This document shows, piece by piece, positions 1 through 12,685 of a stretch of DNA of 64,000 nt. The stretch's first letter is position 1. Every line of letters begins with the position of its first letter. The position numbers and the translations under genes were made by a program. The DNA comes from Sambucus nigra (Eukaryota; Streptophyta; Magnoliopsida; Dipsacales; Adoxaceae): NCBI GenBank assembly GCA_949130495.1, contig OX422221.1, positions 478,163,159 to 478,227,158 on the forward strand. The letters run 5' to 3'. The notes beneath the pieces were generated by a model. It did not search any database. It was not told where the DNA came from and worked only from the letters and a program-made list of their open reading frames with translations.

Positions 1-1
1 T

Positions 2-49
2 GAGATGCGCCAACGTTATCCCGAGTTATTTTTAGCAGGTACTTTCTAG
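2..49 (+). CDS. C-terminal tail of a chromovirus integrase (partial)
   Basis: The frame from base 2 reads EMRQRYPELFLAGTF and then stops at 47-49. An 'EMR-x-RYPELF' ending is typical of the chromodomain at the integrase C-terminus of chromovirus-type Ty3/Gypsy elements. It is followed by GGGACGAAATTC and a purine tract, the usual order at the end of pol in plant chromoviruses. The rest of the element lies left of the window. Identification rests on this short motif and the LTR that follows. Confidence 0.55.
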   Translation, partial: EMRQRYPELFLAGTF

Positions 50-78
50 TTTCGAATTTTGGGACGAAATTCAGTTAT

Positions 79-91
79 TAGGGGGGAAGTA
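79..91 (+). other. Polypurine tract of the chromovirus element
   Basis: The purine-rich run AGGGGGGAAG lies immediately upstream of the TGTAATACCCC LTR start at 92. This is the expected position of the plus-strand primer for reverse transcription. Confidence 0.6.
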
Positions 92-3050
92 TGTAATACC
101 CCGTACTTTTAGCTATATTTATTTTTGGGATTAATTAATTAAATGCGTATTAATTGGAAATTAATCCGATTTATAAATACTAATGAGATGCGAGTTGGTA
201 TTTGATTATGTGCATATATGATTATATATGAATTTGGAATTATGAAATTTGTCGTGAGATTTATATACGGCATTTTAGAAATTTTGTTGAGACGCATGGG
301 ACCGCCGCGTCACGGTGTAATATTTTGATAATAAAAGTGAACTTAAAATCTATAATCCGTATGGTCGTTTTGAGTGCGCCAACGCGTCCAGAAGGGTCGA
401 GATAGTCAGAAAACACTAGCCGGGGGTATAGTTTGGGTCCCGGGGTATTTTTAGGCCATACCGGCAACTTAAAGGGTATTTTGGTAATTTTACATTTTGA
501 GGAATTAAAAGTGACGAAAATTAGAGATGTAAATCTGATGTGGATTAAACCCACAAAGCCCACTAACCATCCCATATTAAACCATTAAGCTACGGAGGTT
601 ATCTTTAGGTTTACAACTTTCCCCAAAACAAACCCTAGCCACCTTAAGCCACCATTGGAGAAGGAGCTTGGAGAGAGGAAATTCTGTAGAAAAACATCAT
701 CAAACCTACACCAAAGTCAGAAATCGAATCAAGGCAAGTGACTTTATTCCATTTAATTTCAGAGAATGTCTTTTCCATGTTAGAAATTGGAGATTATTAA
801 TTGTTCTTGAAAGATAATGAAAACCCATGTAGTTTAGATCATAGAACTTGAGAAATTTGAGAAGGATTGCATGTAGAATGATAGGTAGATGTTTTTACTG
901 ATGATATACATGATTGGAAAGAAATTAAAATGGATTTTGTTGGGTTAATTCATGATTCAAACTGTTAGGGTTCATATTCTTGAAATAATTGGGGAAAAGT
1001 GTAGAAATTCATATGTTGATTGATGTTAAAGAGATTAAATCCTTGAAAACATGTTAGGAGTTGACTTGAATATGTTTAGGATCAATTAGAGACCATAAAA
1101 CGTTGTTGGGATGAACTTTGGAGGAGATTAGAGGTGTTAAAATGGTTAAAAACGAGAAAGGGAAAAATCTGGGACGAATCTGGCATCTCGTTAGAAGCCC
1201 CTACCCAGGTCGTTCGAACGAACTCGTTCGAACGAGCTTCGAACGAACTCGTTCGAACGAGCTTCTAACGAGTTGACCAGTTGCTACTAACGAAATGGGA
1301 TTTCGTTCAATATCTCGTTCGAACGAGATATCGTTAGAAGGAACAGTTCGTTCGAACGAACTGGAATCTCGTTCGAACAGTCTCGTTCGAACGAGACTTC
1401 TAACGAGCTGACAGTTTGGGCTATTTGGAGCTGTTTTGAATTTTGGAGTCCCATAAACTTGTTCGAGGATATAGTTAACCTTCCAATGATGATGTAGTGA
1501 TAGGTTTGGGACATTTGGGTATTTATGAGAAGGAAATTATATATAAGTGAGTTAAATTAGAATGAACCGTTTGGGTTGAGACGTGAGTGTCTATTACGAC
1601 GTGAGAAAAGTATGGCGCGTATGATTATAAACCGGAGTTGTATAAATTGTGATAAATATAAGTTAGTACGAGAATGCGATATGTACTACGATTAAAATAC
1701 GGTATTACTAAGACGTGTGTTTACTTAGTATTGGTATATGAATTGTGTGTATGACATACCTACCATACTTGCTATCATGGGAGGTTGCGTTCGCTTAGGA
1801 CCCTCTAATCCTTGTGTGCCTACGGGGGGGATATAGACTGGTACCTCGATGAACATAGGTCATAGAAAGACTTATTGGGATATTAAGAAGTCCGCTGATC
1901 GTGGGAGCGTAGGTATGTGCGTGACCCATGTGATGTGACTGTGTTCGCCTCCACTATTTGTGATTTGTGTTATCTGAACTATTCCTGAGAGATTCGGAAT
2001 ATGCGATCCTTATGTACGTGATGTACCGGGATGGATAGCAGAGTATGTGTGCACCGCAGCTTAGTTCTCGGGGTGCTTGTATTGTATATTTATGATGTGA
2101 ATAATATACAGTTAATTAATGAGAACATTCATGTTAATGGTGTGAATATAATTACGGTATTGTTCCGAGAATAATATAACGAGTTAACTGATAGTGATAT
2201 ATATATTGCATATTGAGCATCCGAGTTTACATTAAATCCCTATCTAATTACGAGAGTTGTATGTTAATAGAACCGGGTAATAAGGGTAGAAACTATTACA
2301 GTCTAGCTAGTTATGATGTCACTTAGCTAGTGGTTTATATCGTTGTAGATGGGTACGTACGTTAGGAGTGCACAGTTAGACGAGAGGTGAGAATATCATG
2401 TGAGTGCACGTCCTAACATGTACTTTGCATTTAATGTTTTAAATGTTTTTAAAGCACTTGCAGGTTTTTAAAATATAACTCCACATTCGGGCTCTGACCC
2501 GTTTGCTTTTCAAATCTTTCTCTTGTAAAACCATTTTAGGTGCCCATCCACAGGGACATCAAGCATAGGATACTCATTCAGGTGACGAGCTGTAGCCGTT
2601 TGTGGAAGCTACAGGGATTTGCTTATAGACGCTTCTATCTTTTGGATTCCAGAGTCATTATCTATCAGTTGTAGGGCATGTTGCCCCTTTCTATTTAGAG
2701 CATCTTTTACATTTCAGTTTTCAGACTTTAGCATGTATGGTTTCAGTATTCAGTTTACTTTTCAGTTGTGGGATTTGTAGTGAGGAGTTTGCCTCCAGAC
2801 TTTATATACGCTATTGTGATGGTTATTCATTTTACTTCAGTATGGTGAATGGTGTATTTATTTCTTCATTACACTTGTTGCATGATAATCAGACTTTAAT
2901 TAAAATTTGGCACTCACTTTTTAAATACTAGGTGGATAGTAATAATAAAAATGTTTTCGACAGTGATGCTATTAACTGAGCCAACTTGGCATTTTGAATT
3001 AATTTAATAAAGGAGTAGCTACCCGGTATTTAATTAGTCGGGCTGTCACA
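92..3050 (+). mobile_element. 3' LTR of a Ty3/Gypsy chromovirus (Tekay/Del-like), 2.96 kb
   Basis: The LTR opens with TGTAATACCCCGTA just after a polypurine tract and closes with GGCTGTCACA at 3050 (TG...CA ends). At about 2.96 kb it is a long LTR, which fits the Tekay/Del group. It contains a strong palindrome cluster at 1211-1398 and a TATATAAG-like box near 1540. Related LTR pieces occur at 3051-3632 (opposite strand) and 3782-4126. It holds no convincing coding region; short open frames in it are chance. The matching 5' LTR lies outside the window, so insertion age and target duplication cannot be judged. Confidence 0.75.
1211..1398. repeat. Palindrome island, GTTCGAAC cores
   Basis: Seven perfect GTTCGAAC cores lie at about 1212, 1226, 1251, 1317, 1350, 1371 and 1385, with further half sites (TTCTAACGAG, CTTCGAAC). 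Several extend to perfect palindromes of 20 bases or more: 1310-1331 (TATCTCGTTC arm), 1344-1363 (CAGTTCGTTC arm) and 1379-1398 (AGTCTCGTTC arm). The arms differ outside the shared core. The island sits about 140 bases upstream of a TATA-like box near 1540. Confidence 0.85.
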
Positions 3051-3632
3051 CTTGGGGGATTAAATCCGACGATCCCATGTCGAAATTCTTGTCCGGATTG
3101 CTCTTGTCATCCTTCTTTCCTTCTTCTTCTTTCTCCTTTCTCTCCTCTCTCAACCCTTTGTGTTTTGGAATGACTCATGGCTGCCCAACACACTTAACCC
3201 TAGGTTAAAATTTCTCAATCCCGTAATTAAGCCTATTGGCCAATTAAAAATGACTTAAATGCCCCCGTGTGGGCTCGATCATGTCTAAAAATGCCCCGAG
3301 ACCCATTTACTACTCCCGGGTACTCTTTTCCGACTATTTCGACCCTTCCGGACTCAACCGTGCACTCAGAATTGTCATCCGAGATACTTTATAAAATTTT
3401 CCAATTTCAACCTCAAAATGCGACACATGTGAAAATTTTCAATAACCCGAATTAATTTGAATTTCTAAATCCTCAAATTTAAATAATAAATTCTACATCT
3501 CCAAATTCAATAATTTCTCCAATTTAAATAAATTAAATTTAAATCACCAAATTAAATGAATTTCTCCAAATTAAATAAATCCAACTCACTAATTTAATTA
3601 ATTTATATATCCTCTAAAATATGGGGTGTTAC
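3051..3632 (-). mobile_element. 5' part of a chromovirus-like LTR, opposite strand
   Basis: On the minus strand this starts at 3632 with TGTAACACCCCATATTTT, a classic plant Gypsy LTR start. It then keeps the same order of landmarks as the LTR at 92-3050: a 'TCCGGAAGGGTCGAAATAGTC' type block followed by 'GGGTCTCGGGGCATTTTT'. It breaks off exactly where the plus-strand LTR ends at 3050. The simplest reading is that the plus-strand element inserted into this LTR and the remainder lies left of the window. Confidence 0.65.
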
Positions 3633-3781
3633 AAATCCCTGTGGATTCGATACCCGATTTACCGCTATACTTGTATCGCAAGTGCACTCATAATTTAGGT
3701 TTTTTTATACAGTCGGTGAGCCGAACATAAAACGACTGGAGCGTAGGTGACTCTCGCGTCGTGGCGAAACCCTGCCTATCA
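3633..3781 (+). mobile_element. 3' end of an Athila-like LTR (family of the 55328-56842 LTR)
   Basis: The stretch follows the end of the LTR at 55328-56842 almost word for word: CCCTGTGGATTCGATACCCG, TTTACCGCTATACT, GGTGAGCCGAA, GCGTAGGTGACTCTCGCG and a final CTATCA. It is cut at its left by the minus-strand LTR fragment (TGTAACACC start at 3632). At its right it runs straight into chromovirus LTR sequence, so it appears to have inserted there. Confidence 0.7.
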
Positions 3782-4126
3782 GGCATGTTGCCCCTAGTTG
3801 GACAATTTAATTATTCCACATTATTTACCATATTTCAGTTGAGCATTCGGATTATTGTATTCTAGATGCCGAGAGTTTAGTTGGTTTATTTTATTTAGGC
3901 TATCAGTACTCTTTTTGTTCAATCACTGTGGAAAATTGTATTTATGTTATTGAAAGATTTAATGTATGCATGTTAATAAGATTTAAATATTTGACATTGG
4001 ACATAATAGGTAATTAGTTTAATTAATTGGTTTTCAACAGTGATGCTGAAAATGAAATCAGATGTAAGTCCCGTTTAATTTAATAAAGGCTTGATCAACC
4101 AGTATTAGACTAGGCGAGGTGTCACA
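3782..4126 (+). mobile_element. 3' remnant of an older chromovirus-like LTR
   Basis: GGCATGTTGCCCC at the start, TTTTCAACAGTGATGCTGA, TTTAATTTAATAAAGG and the final GGTGTCACA match landmarks in the last 400 bases of the LTR at 92-3050, in the same order. The 5' part is missing because of the Athila-like insertion. Confidence 0.65.
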
Positions 4127-5185
4127 TAATTATGCAAAAGTTGAAGAATAATTAGGCCATGCAACGACTAAGTGTTGTGTCCAAAGGAAGTTAATTCAAC
4201 CTGTGACTCAGATATTACATGAAAAGACTAGGAAAAGTAAATATTTCAAAACTCGTGGGATTAAGTCCCACAAGTGATATTTTAAGGCTCTTTTGAGATT
4301 TTTTTTTATGCTATAACTTTTGGTTGAAAAAGATGATTGTGAAAATGGGAATACATTATGAATACATAGTGCAATATGAATACATAGTGCAAGTATGCCT
4401 TAAGAGGTACTATTAAATTTTATGCTAGAGAGTGTAATTTCAAGTTCAAATAAGAGTATTTCGAGACTTCTAAAAGAGGAATGTTGGACAATTTATGTCA
4501 CATATAGTGAGATCAACTCCATAAAAAGAGTTTAAAAATGATTGTATCTATAAAAAAAATTCAAAAGAGATACAATTTTGATAAATTCTCCACTTCTAAA
4601 CCAAAAGAGAACATCGTCCTTGATGTTAAAAGAATATATGAAATTTAAAGTACAAAGTAGGAAACGGATTATCATAATAAACCAGTAATAAAATTTGAAT
4701 TGTATGGTGGAACCAATAGTAGAACTCGAAGAACATAGGAGGTATAAAAATATGTACAAATATAAAAAATTTTGAAAATATTTACGGGGAGGATAAAACA
4801 CCAACCCCAAACAGTCTACGTCTTCTCCCATACTAAATGAAACTCACCCCTAAAGATATAACTAGGATAATATGGGGTGGAAGATGGTGTGGTGATATGA
4901 ATCACCCTCAAACAAGATTGAGAAGTCAGTATTGTTGGATAAAGGCTACTTGGTTAATGCACTTGTATGGAAAAATGTATCATGCGATGCAAAGCATCAG
5001 TGGAACAGTGGTGGGTGGGGAGAAGGGTATAGAAAAGAAAGGCAAGGGTGATGGGGAAGAGGCACTATTCATGAGTCTTATTAAGAATAAAGGTGAGAGA
5101 AACAAGTTCCCTATAAGCATGGTTCTCTAATTGGATGGGGAGGCAAAAAATCGATGATGGTGATGGGGTGGGCATCGTATAAATC
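4127..5185. other. AT-rich stretch, no identified gene
   Basis: Low GC. Short open frames occur on both strands but show no recognised domain. The bases just after the LTR end (4127-4260) read like a decayed coding stretch with a cysteine pair, too short and broken to name. Confidence 0.4.
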
Positions 5186-5191
5186 ACGCGA

Positions 5192-5704
5192 TCATTCTAT
5201 AAATGAATGATGAAAATAGTCACCTCGTGACACATCAATGAGTTTATGAGAATAAAAATCATCACGAAAGTCTAGTGGTGTGCGCAAAGGAACAAGATCT
5301 ATGTCATGTGATGATTGAATGACATCATAAATCCTCTCATGGATGGAAAGGTGGAGGAAAAGCTCAAGAGATGGATCGCGGAGCTCAATGTTGGAGGATA
5401 GGTTTAGGTGAATAGCTAAATGCATAGATGGTACTAATAGGGGTACCATAACAAGGTCCAAACATAGTAATGAGTTAGGTGGAGAATGGGTGGATTCAAC
5501 AATGGGTGGGGGAGGATGATCTAATTCCAAAGTAGGAAATACAAACTCATCTTTAGAATCAAAATGGTCCTTAAGGGAACCTGGAAGGGGGGGAGGCAAT
5601 GTGGTATCAAGGGATTCAGAGAATAACTCATCCACCCATATGTCAACATCGGTAGTGGTGAATGTTTTTAAAGAGGCAATAAGATCCAAGATAAACGAAT
5701 CCAC
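5192..5704 (-). pseudogene. Unrecognised reading frame, probably from a decayed retroelement
   Basis: A 170-residue open frame rich in Leu, Pro, Ser and Asp, with proline runs (TLPPPLPG, HPPPPIV) and acidic stretches. I recognise no domain. Upstream sequence on the same strand (5705-6010) also has a coding-like texture but is interrupted. The composition recalls the low-complexity frames of non-autonomous Athila-like elements, such as that at 57034-57942, but I see no alignable identity. It may be a chance frame. Confidence 0.25.
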
Positions 5705-8520
5705 ATAAATATCACACTCAAAGGGAACTAAACATTTCTGGAGAGGATTTCGTATGAAGTGTTGAAAATGGGATCAAGTTCATCATACACAAGAGAAGGG
5801 ACTACCTGAGAGATAGGAGGTTGATAATCATGAGGAGCATAATGAGGGCCTGATCAAGATGGAGTGCACTTGATTTCCATAATGACTGTAAAAAATCGTG
5901 AGGATCCACAACATGGGGTTGGGGTTCATATTATATGGTAGGGTGACCAAGCCTCCACGAGTATCTTGGTTACTCACAACACTCGATATTGGATATGTCA
6001 TGGGAATAGGCTAAAGTTGGTCCATGGTTGGTTCGAATGCATAGGGAAGGTATAGGAATTCATGGGACAATTTATTGGCTTGAAACCAATTTACGCATGA
6101 TGAAGATAAAAAATAACCAAACTAGTCCCTTAAAGGATGTTCTTCGACCATGACTGGATGGAACATGGAAGAAAAAGAATTTTCCAATTAATATTTTGTT
6201 TTTGTTTTTAATTTAACAAAGAAATAAAATATTTTTGTTTTTTTTAATATTTTGAAAAAGAGTGAAAATATTTGTTGGATTTCTTTTCAAAATGAGAAAA
6301 AGTATGAAATATATTTTTAACTTTTAAAAATAATGAAAAATATTTTTGTTTTTTTATATAAGAAAAATGTTAGAAAGTTATTTTTTGTTTTTTTAAAAAG
6401 GGTAAAAATTGACCCTCTTTGAAACACAAAAGGCCGGGTCACATAAAAAAACAACCAAATGATTTGAATCAGATACATACAAGCAAAGGAGAAATGCTAA
6501 CAAAAATTAGTCATTTTTTTATCTTCAATTAAGTGATGAGGAAATCAAATTTTTATTAATTTGCGGGTGAGAAAAGTGCAGAGTATTTTGCATTGCTTTT
6601 GGAAATTATGTTCCTATTCAGCTTTCTAGTTAGTCAATTTTAATTATGTGAGGGAATGGGCTAAGAAGCAAGTGAAATTATGTGATTGAGTGGGCAATGA
6701 AATCCCAACTCGTTTCAATGACCTTCTCTACGTCTTAAGACAAATTAGTTTATCAAACCATCTAACGTAAGACTATGCATAAAAAAAAGAAACATAGGAG
6801 GAAATAGGTAAACAATAAATGGACGCGATAACTGGAGATGGACGAATGATAAAGAAACGTACATTCTATAGTTTTTACACGCATGGGGTGAAGATCGAGT
6901 TATGTCGATCGGGGGGGGGGGGGGGAGTTCACCTAACTTCGGTCATCCCCGGAAGTCGTAGGGACCCAAAATAGAGAGTCTTTTAATTCACTCCAATAAT
7001 GCTCTATCTCTAATTTGTACCATTTTTATTCATTTATTAATTATTACAAATAATTATTTTCTAAGTCACGACAATAAATTGACAAGGCCTCAATAACCTA
7101 ATAAAACCAGTCTAAGGAAAAAATAAAAATATGTACGAATGAAACAAATGTATAATTCTTTGAAACGTCCCTCCAATAAAAAATCGGCAATGAAAATTGG
7201 TGAAAAAAGATATCGCCAAAAAATGAGCAATGTTTCAACGCTTAAAAAGCTAGTAACATCATAATTTATTAAATAGGCTTTTGTGTGTTTGTCATTGTTG
7301 CAAAGACTTGTCAATCAAATAACCCTTTTAACCTACAAAATATACTAAAATATGTACAGGGCAAGTAAAGGGTATCAATCTGAGTTCTTAACGAGGACAA
7401 GAGAGAAATAAAGACTAGTTTAATTTTTAAAACGATTTTGAAGGGATATTTATTTTAACTAATGGTGTGCTAACATTTAAACTGTAATATTAAATAAATA
7501 AAATAAAAAAGTGATCTAAATACCAAGAGAAAAAAAAATTATGAGAAGATCCAAGGGACTGAAATTCACCACTAAACCTACTTATTTTTATTAGTTAGTT
7601 AATCTATTTCAAATACCCCAAGACATATTTAAATTCACAAATCAACTCTCGTTGCAAGTGGGAAGGTAAACATAATCTTTTTAGACGATTAATGTTAAAA
7701 TTTCTCCAACTCTATAAAAATCGGATTTAAACGGTTTCTTATAAATCACCCGCCAAGGAAAAATACTAAAAGTATATAAACCCTTGAAAAATTAAGCAAT
7801 AGAATTGATAAATTCAAACTACAATATTATTTATAAATTTCGTATCTACAGTTTAATGAATAAATAAATATTGTAATATGAATTTATAATTTTCTCTAGA
7901 AAATAATTCACCCTCTCCCCAGGCATAGCTGAAAATTGTAAAATTTCAATATTAAAACTCAAATGGGCATAATAAATAAAGAAACTAAAAATAAAAATAA
8001 TTAAGCTAACGGTTTCATCTGGGTAAGGGAAAGAGATAGAGAAGTGTGTATGGGCTGGCTGGGTTCAGAGAGTATCCGGTTAGGGGGATATCTGGGTTCA
8101 AAGGGTAGTTGTTTCGGGTATGGTGGTTCCCAAGTTTGGGTATGTGGTCTGTGTAGGATAGCTAGGTAGGCTAATGGATTTTAGGTAGAAGATCGGTTTG
8201 AGGTAGTAGATGGGATTTATTTCTTGTTAACTTTGTATGTATATGTGTATATAGAGACATATAGTGTAGTTTGCGTCGTATTTATATTATGCAGTGTAAT
8301 ATATATATATATATATATAATAAGTTAAAAAACTTATGTAAGTCATAAGATAGAACTATGATGTCATCATTATGAATTTTTTTATTCAATACCAATTTTA
8401 CCCTTGAAAATTTTGGTTTCCCCCTCTCTTGACACACTCTAATTTTTTCCCCATTTTCTTCTAAATTCAAATTAAGAGGTATCTTTGTAAAGACACCTAT
8501 AATACACATTCACCATAAAC
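5705..8520. other. Long AT-rich non-coding stretch
   Basis: No convincing gene. There is a 15-base G run at 6911-6925, A/T-rich simple sequence at 6190-6400, and an alternating TA tract at 8298-8322. The G run and the sequence around it may be the remains of an LTR-element leader, but no LTR ends or primer site can be fixed. Confidence 0.4.
8298..8322. repeat. (TA)n microsatellite
   Basis: An alternating TA tract of about 25 bases in AT-rich DNA. Confidence 0.8.
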
Positions 8521-11500
8521 CCTCGTCCACTCACCTCAGTCCTCGATCTCTCTCTCCTCTACCCTTTCCACTCATCCCACTAAATACTCTTTCCCCAGCT
8601 TTTCCACCGATATACTATGCGAAGAGAGAGAGAGAGAGATCAAATCCTCTCTCTCTCCCCTCCCATGGTAAGCTCTCTCTCTTTATCAAACATACGCTCC
8701 CCTCCCATACTGCCACTCCTTAAGGTTGGTATCTCTCTCTATATATTTATGCATGTCCATTTATTTATGTAAATTTGTGGGTTTTCTGTGCTTCCAACTA
8801 TTCATGTGAAAAGTCTTTTTATTGGCTGGAACAATGAGAATCATGATTTTGTCGATTTCTCCCACTAATCTAATTCTCTCCTTAATTTCCCTCTCTCAGG
8901 TACCCCCATTTATCTCTTTATTAGGGTTTTTGGGTTCGTCATTTTGTGGTTAAACTATGTTTTAGACAATACGATTTATCTTTGAAGGCTTATTCGTGTG
9001 TTTGTCTTTGAATGCTTATTCATGTATTTATCTTTGTGAATTTATTTTTTGATTTACAACTTGTTATCGTTTAATTTACTTATTATTTTAGAGCTTACTA
9101 ATTTGTTGTTTATTAAACTTTCTTTCAGCTAATTTTTTTAAGCTTTTTTGCAATTGGTTTATTGATGAATTTTTTATTCGTATACCAATGTGTATGGCTT
9201 GAGTGCAATCTCAAATATAATTTTTTGGGTATAAGGGGAATTTTTCGGGGTTTGATTTTGGGTTATATTGTGTTTTTAGTTGCGTTGTTTTACATTTCTA
9301 ATTATTTTATTCTGTTTCCTGATCGATAATAGATCTATTTTGTTCTGATCTTAGCTTTTGTTTTGATTTTAGTTCTAACGTATGCGTGATTCATTTTTAT
9401 ATCAGTTCAATCGTATGTCTCATTTTAGCTTTGGTTTTGATTTCAGTTGTTGAAGTGGTTTCGGATTTTATGTTGTTACTTGCGCATGAAATTCTTGCAC
9501 ATGGCTATGAGGGTGATAATTTATACATAAGTAGGTTCATATGCTATTAATGGATTGATTTTTGATAAGTTTTATGAGTTTTCAGGTTATAGAACGTCCT
9601 ATTCATGGGTTTCCCCAAACTCATAGTGATTTGAAATGACACAAAAAAGATAGAAGAAGGCCACAATAAGCTCCGGTAATTTTTATATGTGACTCAATTC
9701 ACTCATTCCTTAATTTTTATATGTGATTCTCTTTATGGCCTATCATTAAATTTAGGGTTGATAGTATAATATTTTACATATGCAGTTGGTGATGCCTAAG
9801 TCCGTACAAGTTTTTCACATAGAGAGGGTGTAAGCTAGAGAGACAGTTCCATTATGCATAATGTAGTCAGCGTAACGAGAGCAGATTGTGAGAAGAAAAC
9901 TAATAAAGCATTAAAAACTAGTAGGATGAAAAAAAATAGGGCCGGTGAAGAAAGAAAGCATGCTGGATAAGTTATTATTTTTATAACAATTATTGCTTCC
10001 ATAGTGAAAGTGATGATGGAGGCTAGACCTGCATTTCACTCCCATCGTCTGAGAAATTATCTTCTCAGACGAGACCAACAAAATATTTTGTTTTTCCTAT
10101 CACTAGCCAAGAATGGATGAAAAGAGGAAATGCTACATGCCCCATTAGTGTGTATCCACCATTGGATGCGATGCATTCTTATTTGATGTTGATTTGAGTT
10201 GGGTACCATTTGATATAATTTCATTGGTAAGATGAAGCTTGTCTTTGTGATGTGATTATATGTAATATGAATTAGTTGCTATTTGAATTTCCAATGTTCA
10301 TCTTATGTATCGACTCACTGCTATTTGAATTGATAATGTTCATCTTATGCATGGAAAGACATATTTTGCCTCCCCACAAATGGCTAATATTTGTTGACAA
10401 CAACTAGAGATAATAAAATTATGAATAGGGAAACTTAAAATTAATATCTATACTTTGGTCTCTTAATTAATATGTGTATTTTGTTGTTCAAGACATGCGA
10501 GTTATTAGCATTAAAACCATCAAGTTTTGTGGAATCTTAATGTGTATATTACTCTTTGCAGGTACACATTGCAAAGCAACGTTGACAAAAACATCAATGA
10601 TGTAATTCAGTAAGGATCTTCTTAGGCATACCTGGTGTTGTTATTACTCAAATTTGGAATTATTTTACATATGTACATGACTATGGTTCCATGGTTTAAT
10701 ATTTGAAAGTATTCTAGGCAAGTGCCTCTTAATTGCGATCACAAGGTTTCATTGCAGAATGCATCACGTACTTTATGGAATAGTGGAGAATTGATACAGG
10801 GACACAAAAAACACGTCTTAACTAATGGAGCATTGATACAAGGGAAAAGCTTCTAGAGATTTATGTTCTGCCCATTCCCTCTTTACAAGAGCCAATGGAG
10901 CACTGATATAGAGGCAAACTAGCTTAACTAATGAAGCACTATACCGGGGCAAAATGGTCGTTCTCCCCAACGACACCCCAATGGCTTCACGTTTTGCATG
11001 CTCCCTCCAATTGGGATGGGCACGATGAGTCGAAGGCATTTTTTGTTCAAATCAGTTGGGTGGTACCTTAACGTGATTTTTGTGTTTTATTGTAGAAAAG
11101 GAATATAATGTAAATGCAGTTTCATCAGGTTGGGTTCAAACTCATTTCATCTTCATCAGTATTTTTTTAGGGTTTTAAAATATGAGTTTTGATGTTATGA
11201 TTTTTGCCTACAAAATTGTCGATCAAGGCATGAATGCCCTCAAACGAAGTGTGTTCTCTTTGAGACAGAGGTAGTATTCTTCTATGTTTTTAGGGTTGTT
11301 TACTTATTTACCTTATAAACACTAGTTTCTCAAAGGCTTTGTTAGTTTTGCGGCATTGCAAAGTCAGGTATTCTTCTTGGCTTTCTCGATGTTTCATTTA
11401 TACACATTTACACTTTAATCTTATGGTGTCAGTTATGTTTGGATTTGTTTTGGACTTTTAGGTTTTGTGTTTAAGTTAAGTCAATGAAGTTAGGTTTTGT

Positions 11501-12044
11501 ATTGAAGTTAAGCCGGTGAAATCAGGCTTTTTATTTGCGCCAGTCAAATAATATTGCCAAATTAGTATTGCAAATTAGGTTTTGTATAACATGTTGTCTT
11601 ATTTGGTTTAAAACATTAATTTTATCACTGAACTCCGTATGTTAATATTTGATGTATTTGCTCCCTTTACTTTTCAGTTTTTTAGCTGCACTTTTTTCAG
11701 TTAATAGATAGAGTTAATCTATGCTTTCTATTTCCTTAAGTGTTAGATGTTGTATGCTTTATATTTCCTTGGTTTGTACGAGATAAGAAAATATATTGAA
11801 ATTTCAAGATATCTAACCTAACACATCGTCTCTTGATAAAAATATTTATTTATGTGAACTAGACAGAGTTTCATCGATAACATTTTCGTATATACATACA
11901 TATTCTTCTATTGTACTAACTACTTGAAGCATTTCCAATGCAGCAGTTAAATTTAGTGAACATATTACTCTGTTATACATATTTTTTTTGAACTTCTAAC
12001 TATGTTTGATTATATTATGATGTTGCTCCTACATCCGCTTGATA
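8521..12044 (+). other. Possible spliced non-coding transcription unit, unidentified
   Basis: A CT-rich leader (8521-8700, with a GA run at 8624-8640) is followed by T-rich, intron-like DNA. Short purine-rich segments are preceded by TTGCAG or TTTCAG-type acceptors (for example near 9585, 9785 and 10560). No long open frame spans them. The pattern resembles the 5' part of a transcribed gene or of a transposon-borne transcript, but no product can be named. The CACTA-1 element starts at its right edge. Confidence 0.25.
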
Positions 12045-12053
12045 CACTACACC

Positions 12054-12685
12054 AAATCCTGCGAATGGTCACGCCCAATGGGTCACGGCCCAAGTCTGCG
12101 ACTAGCTGGTCACGGACTTGGACCGTGACCCACTCAATATTTGGCGTGACCATATTTATTACCACACTAAATTATCGATGCTCTGGAAGTGGTCACGACC
12201 CAAGTCCGTGACCACAGTGGTCGCGGACTTGGGTCGTGACCAGGTGGTGACCATCTTGGCGCCAAACTCGCACCAAAATTCCCTCCAAGCTTGGTCGCGG
12301 ATGGGTCACGGCCCAAGTCCGTGACCCATGGCATGAGGAAGAAGTGAGTACACACATTGAGGGTCATGGCTTAGGGCCGTGACCATTTCTGGGCATGGGT
12401 CACGGCTATGGGTCGTGACCATACCTCATTCAAGCACTATAGGGTGGATAAGAAGGGTCGCGCATCACAGATCGAGGGTCAAAGCTTGGGGCCGTGACCA
12501 TGTCTTGGTATGGGTCACGACTATGGGTTGTGACCATACCTCATTTGATAGCTAATGTTTGTCGCACAAGGGGGTCACGACTATAGGCCGTGACCATTAT
12601 TCATCAATCAGGTCTCAGCCAGAGCTCCAAGGGTGTGGTGGGTTGCGATGGTGGGTCACGGCTTTAAGCCGTGACCATGTCATTC
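12054..12685. repeat. CACTA-1 left subterminal palindrome array
   Basis: Many copies of GGTCACGG, CCAAGTCCGTGACC and GGTCGTGACC in both orientations, often paired as inverted copies to form hairpin-length palindromes. In En/Spm such subterminal repeats are bound by the TNPA-type protein; that role is inferred here. Confidence 0.85.

Noticed and set aside
1287..1514. Minus-strand frame rich in SNEI repeats
   Set aside because: It is a translation of the GTTCGAAC palindrome island in the LTR.
6911..6925. 15-base G run as a regulatory quadruplex
   Set aside because: A lone homopolymer without other G tracts at set spacing; it may also be a sequencing-prone site.
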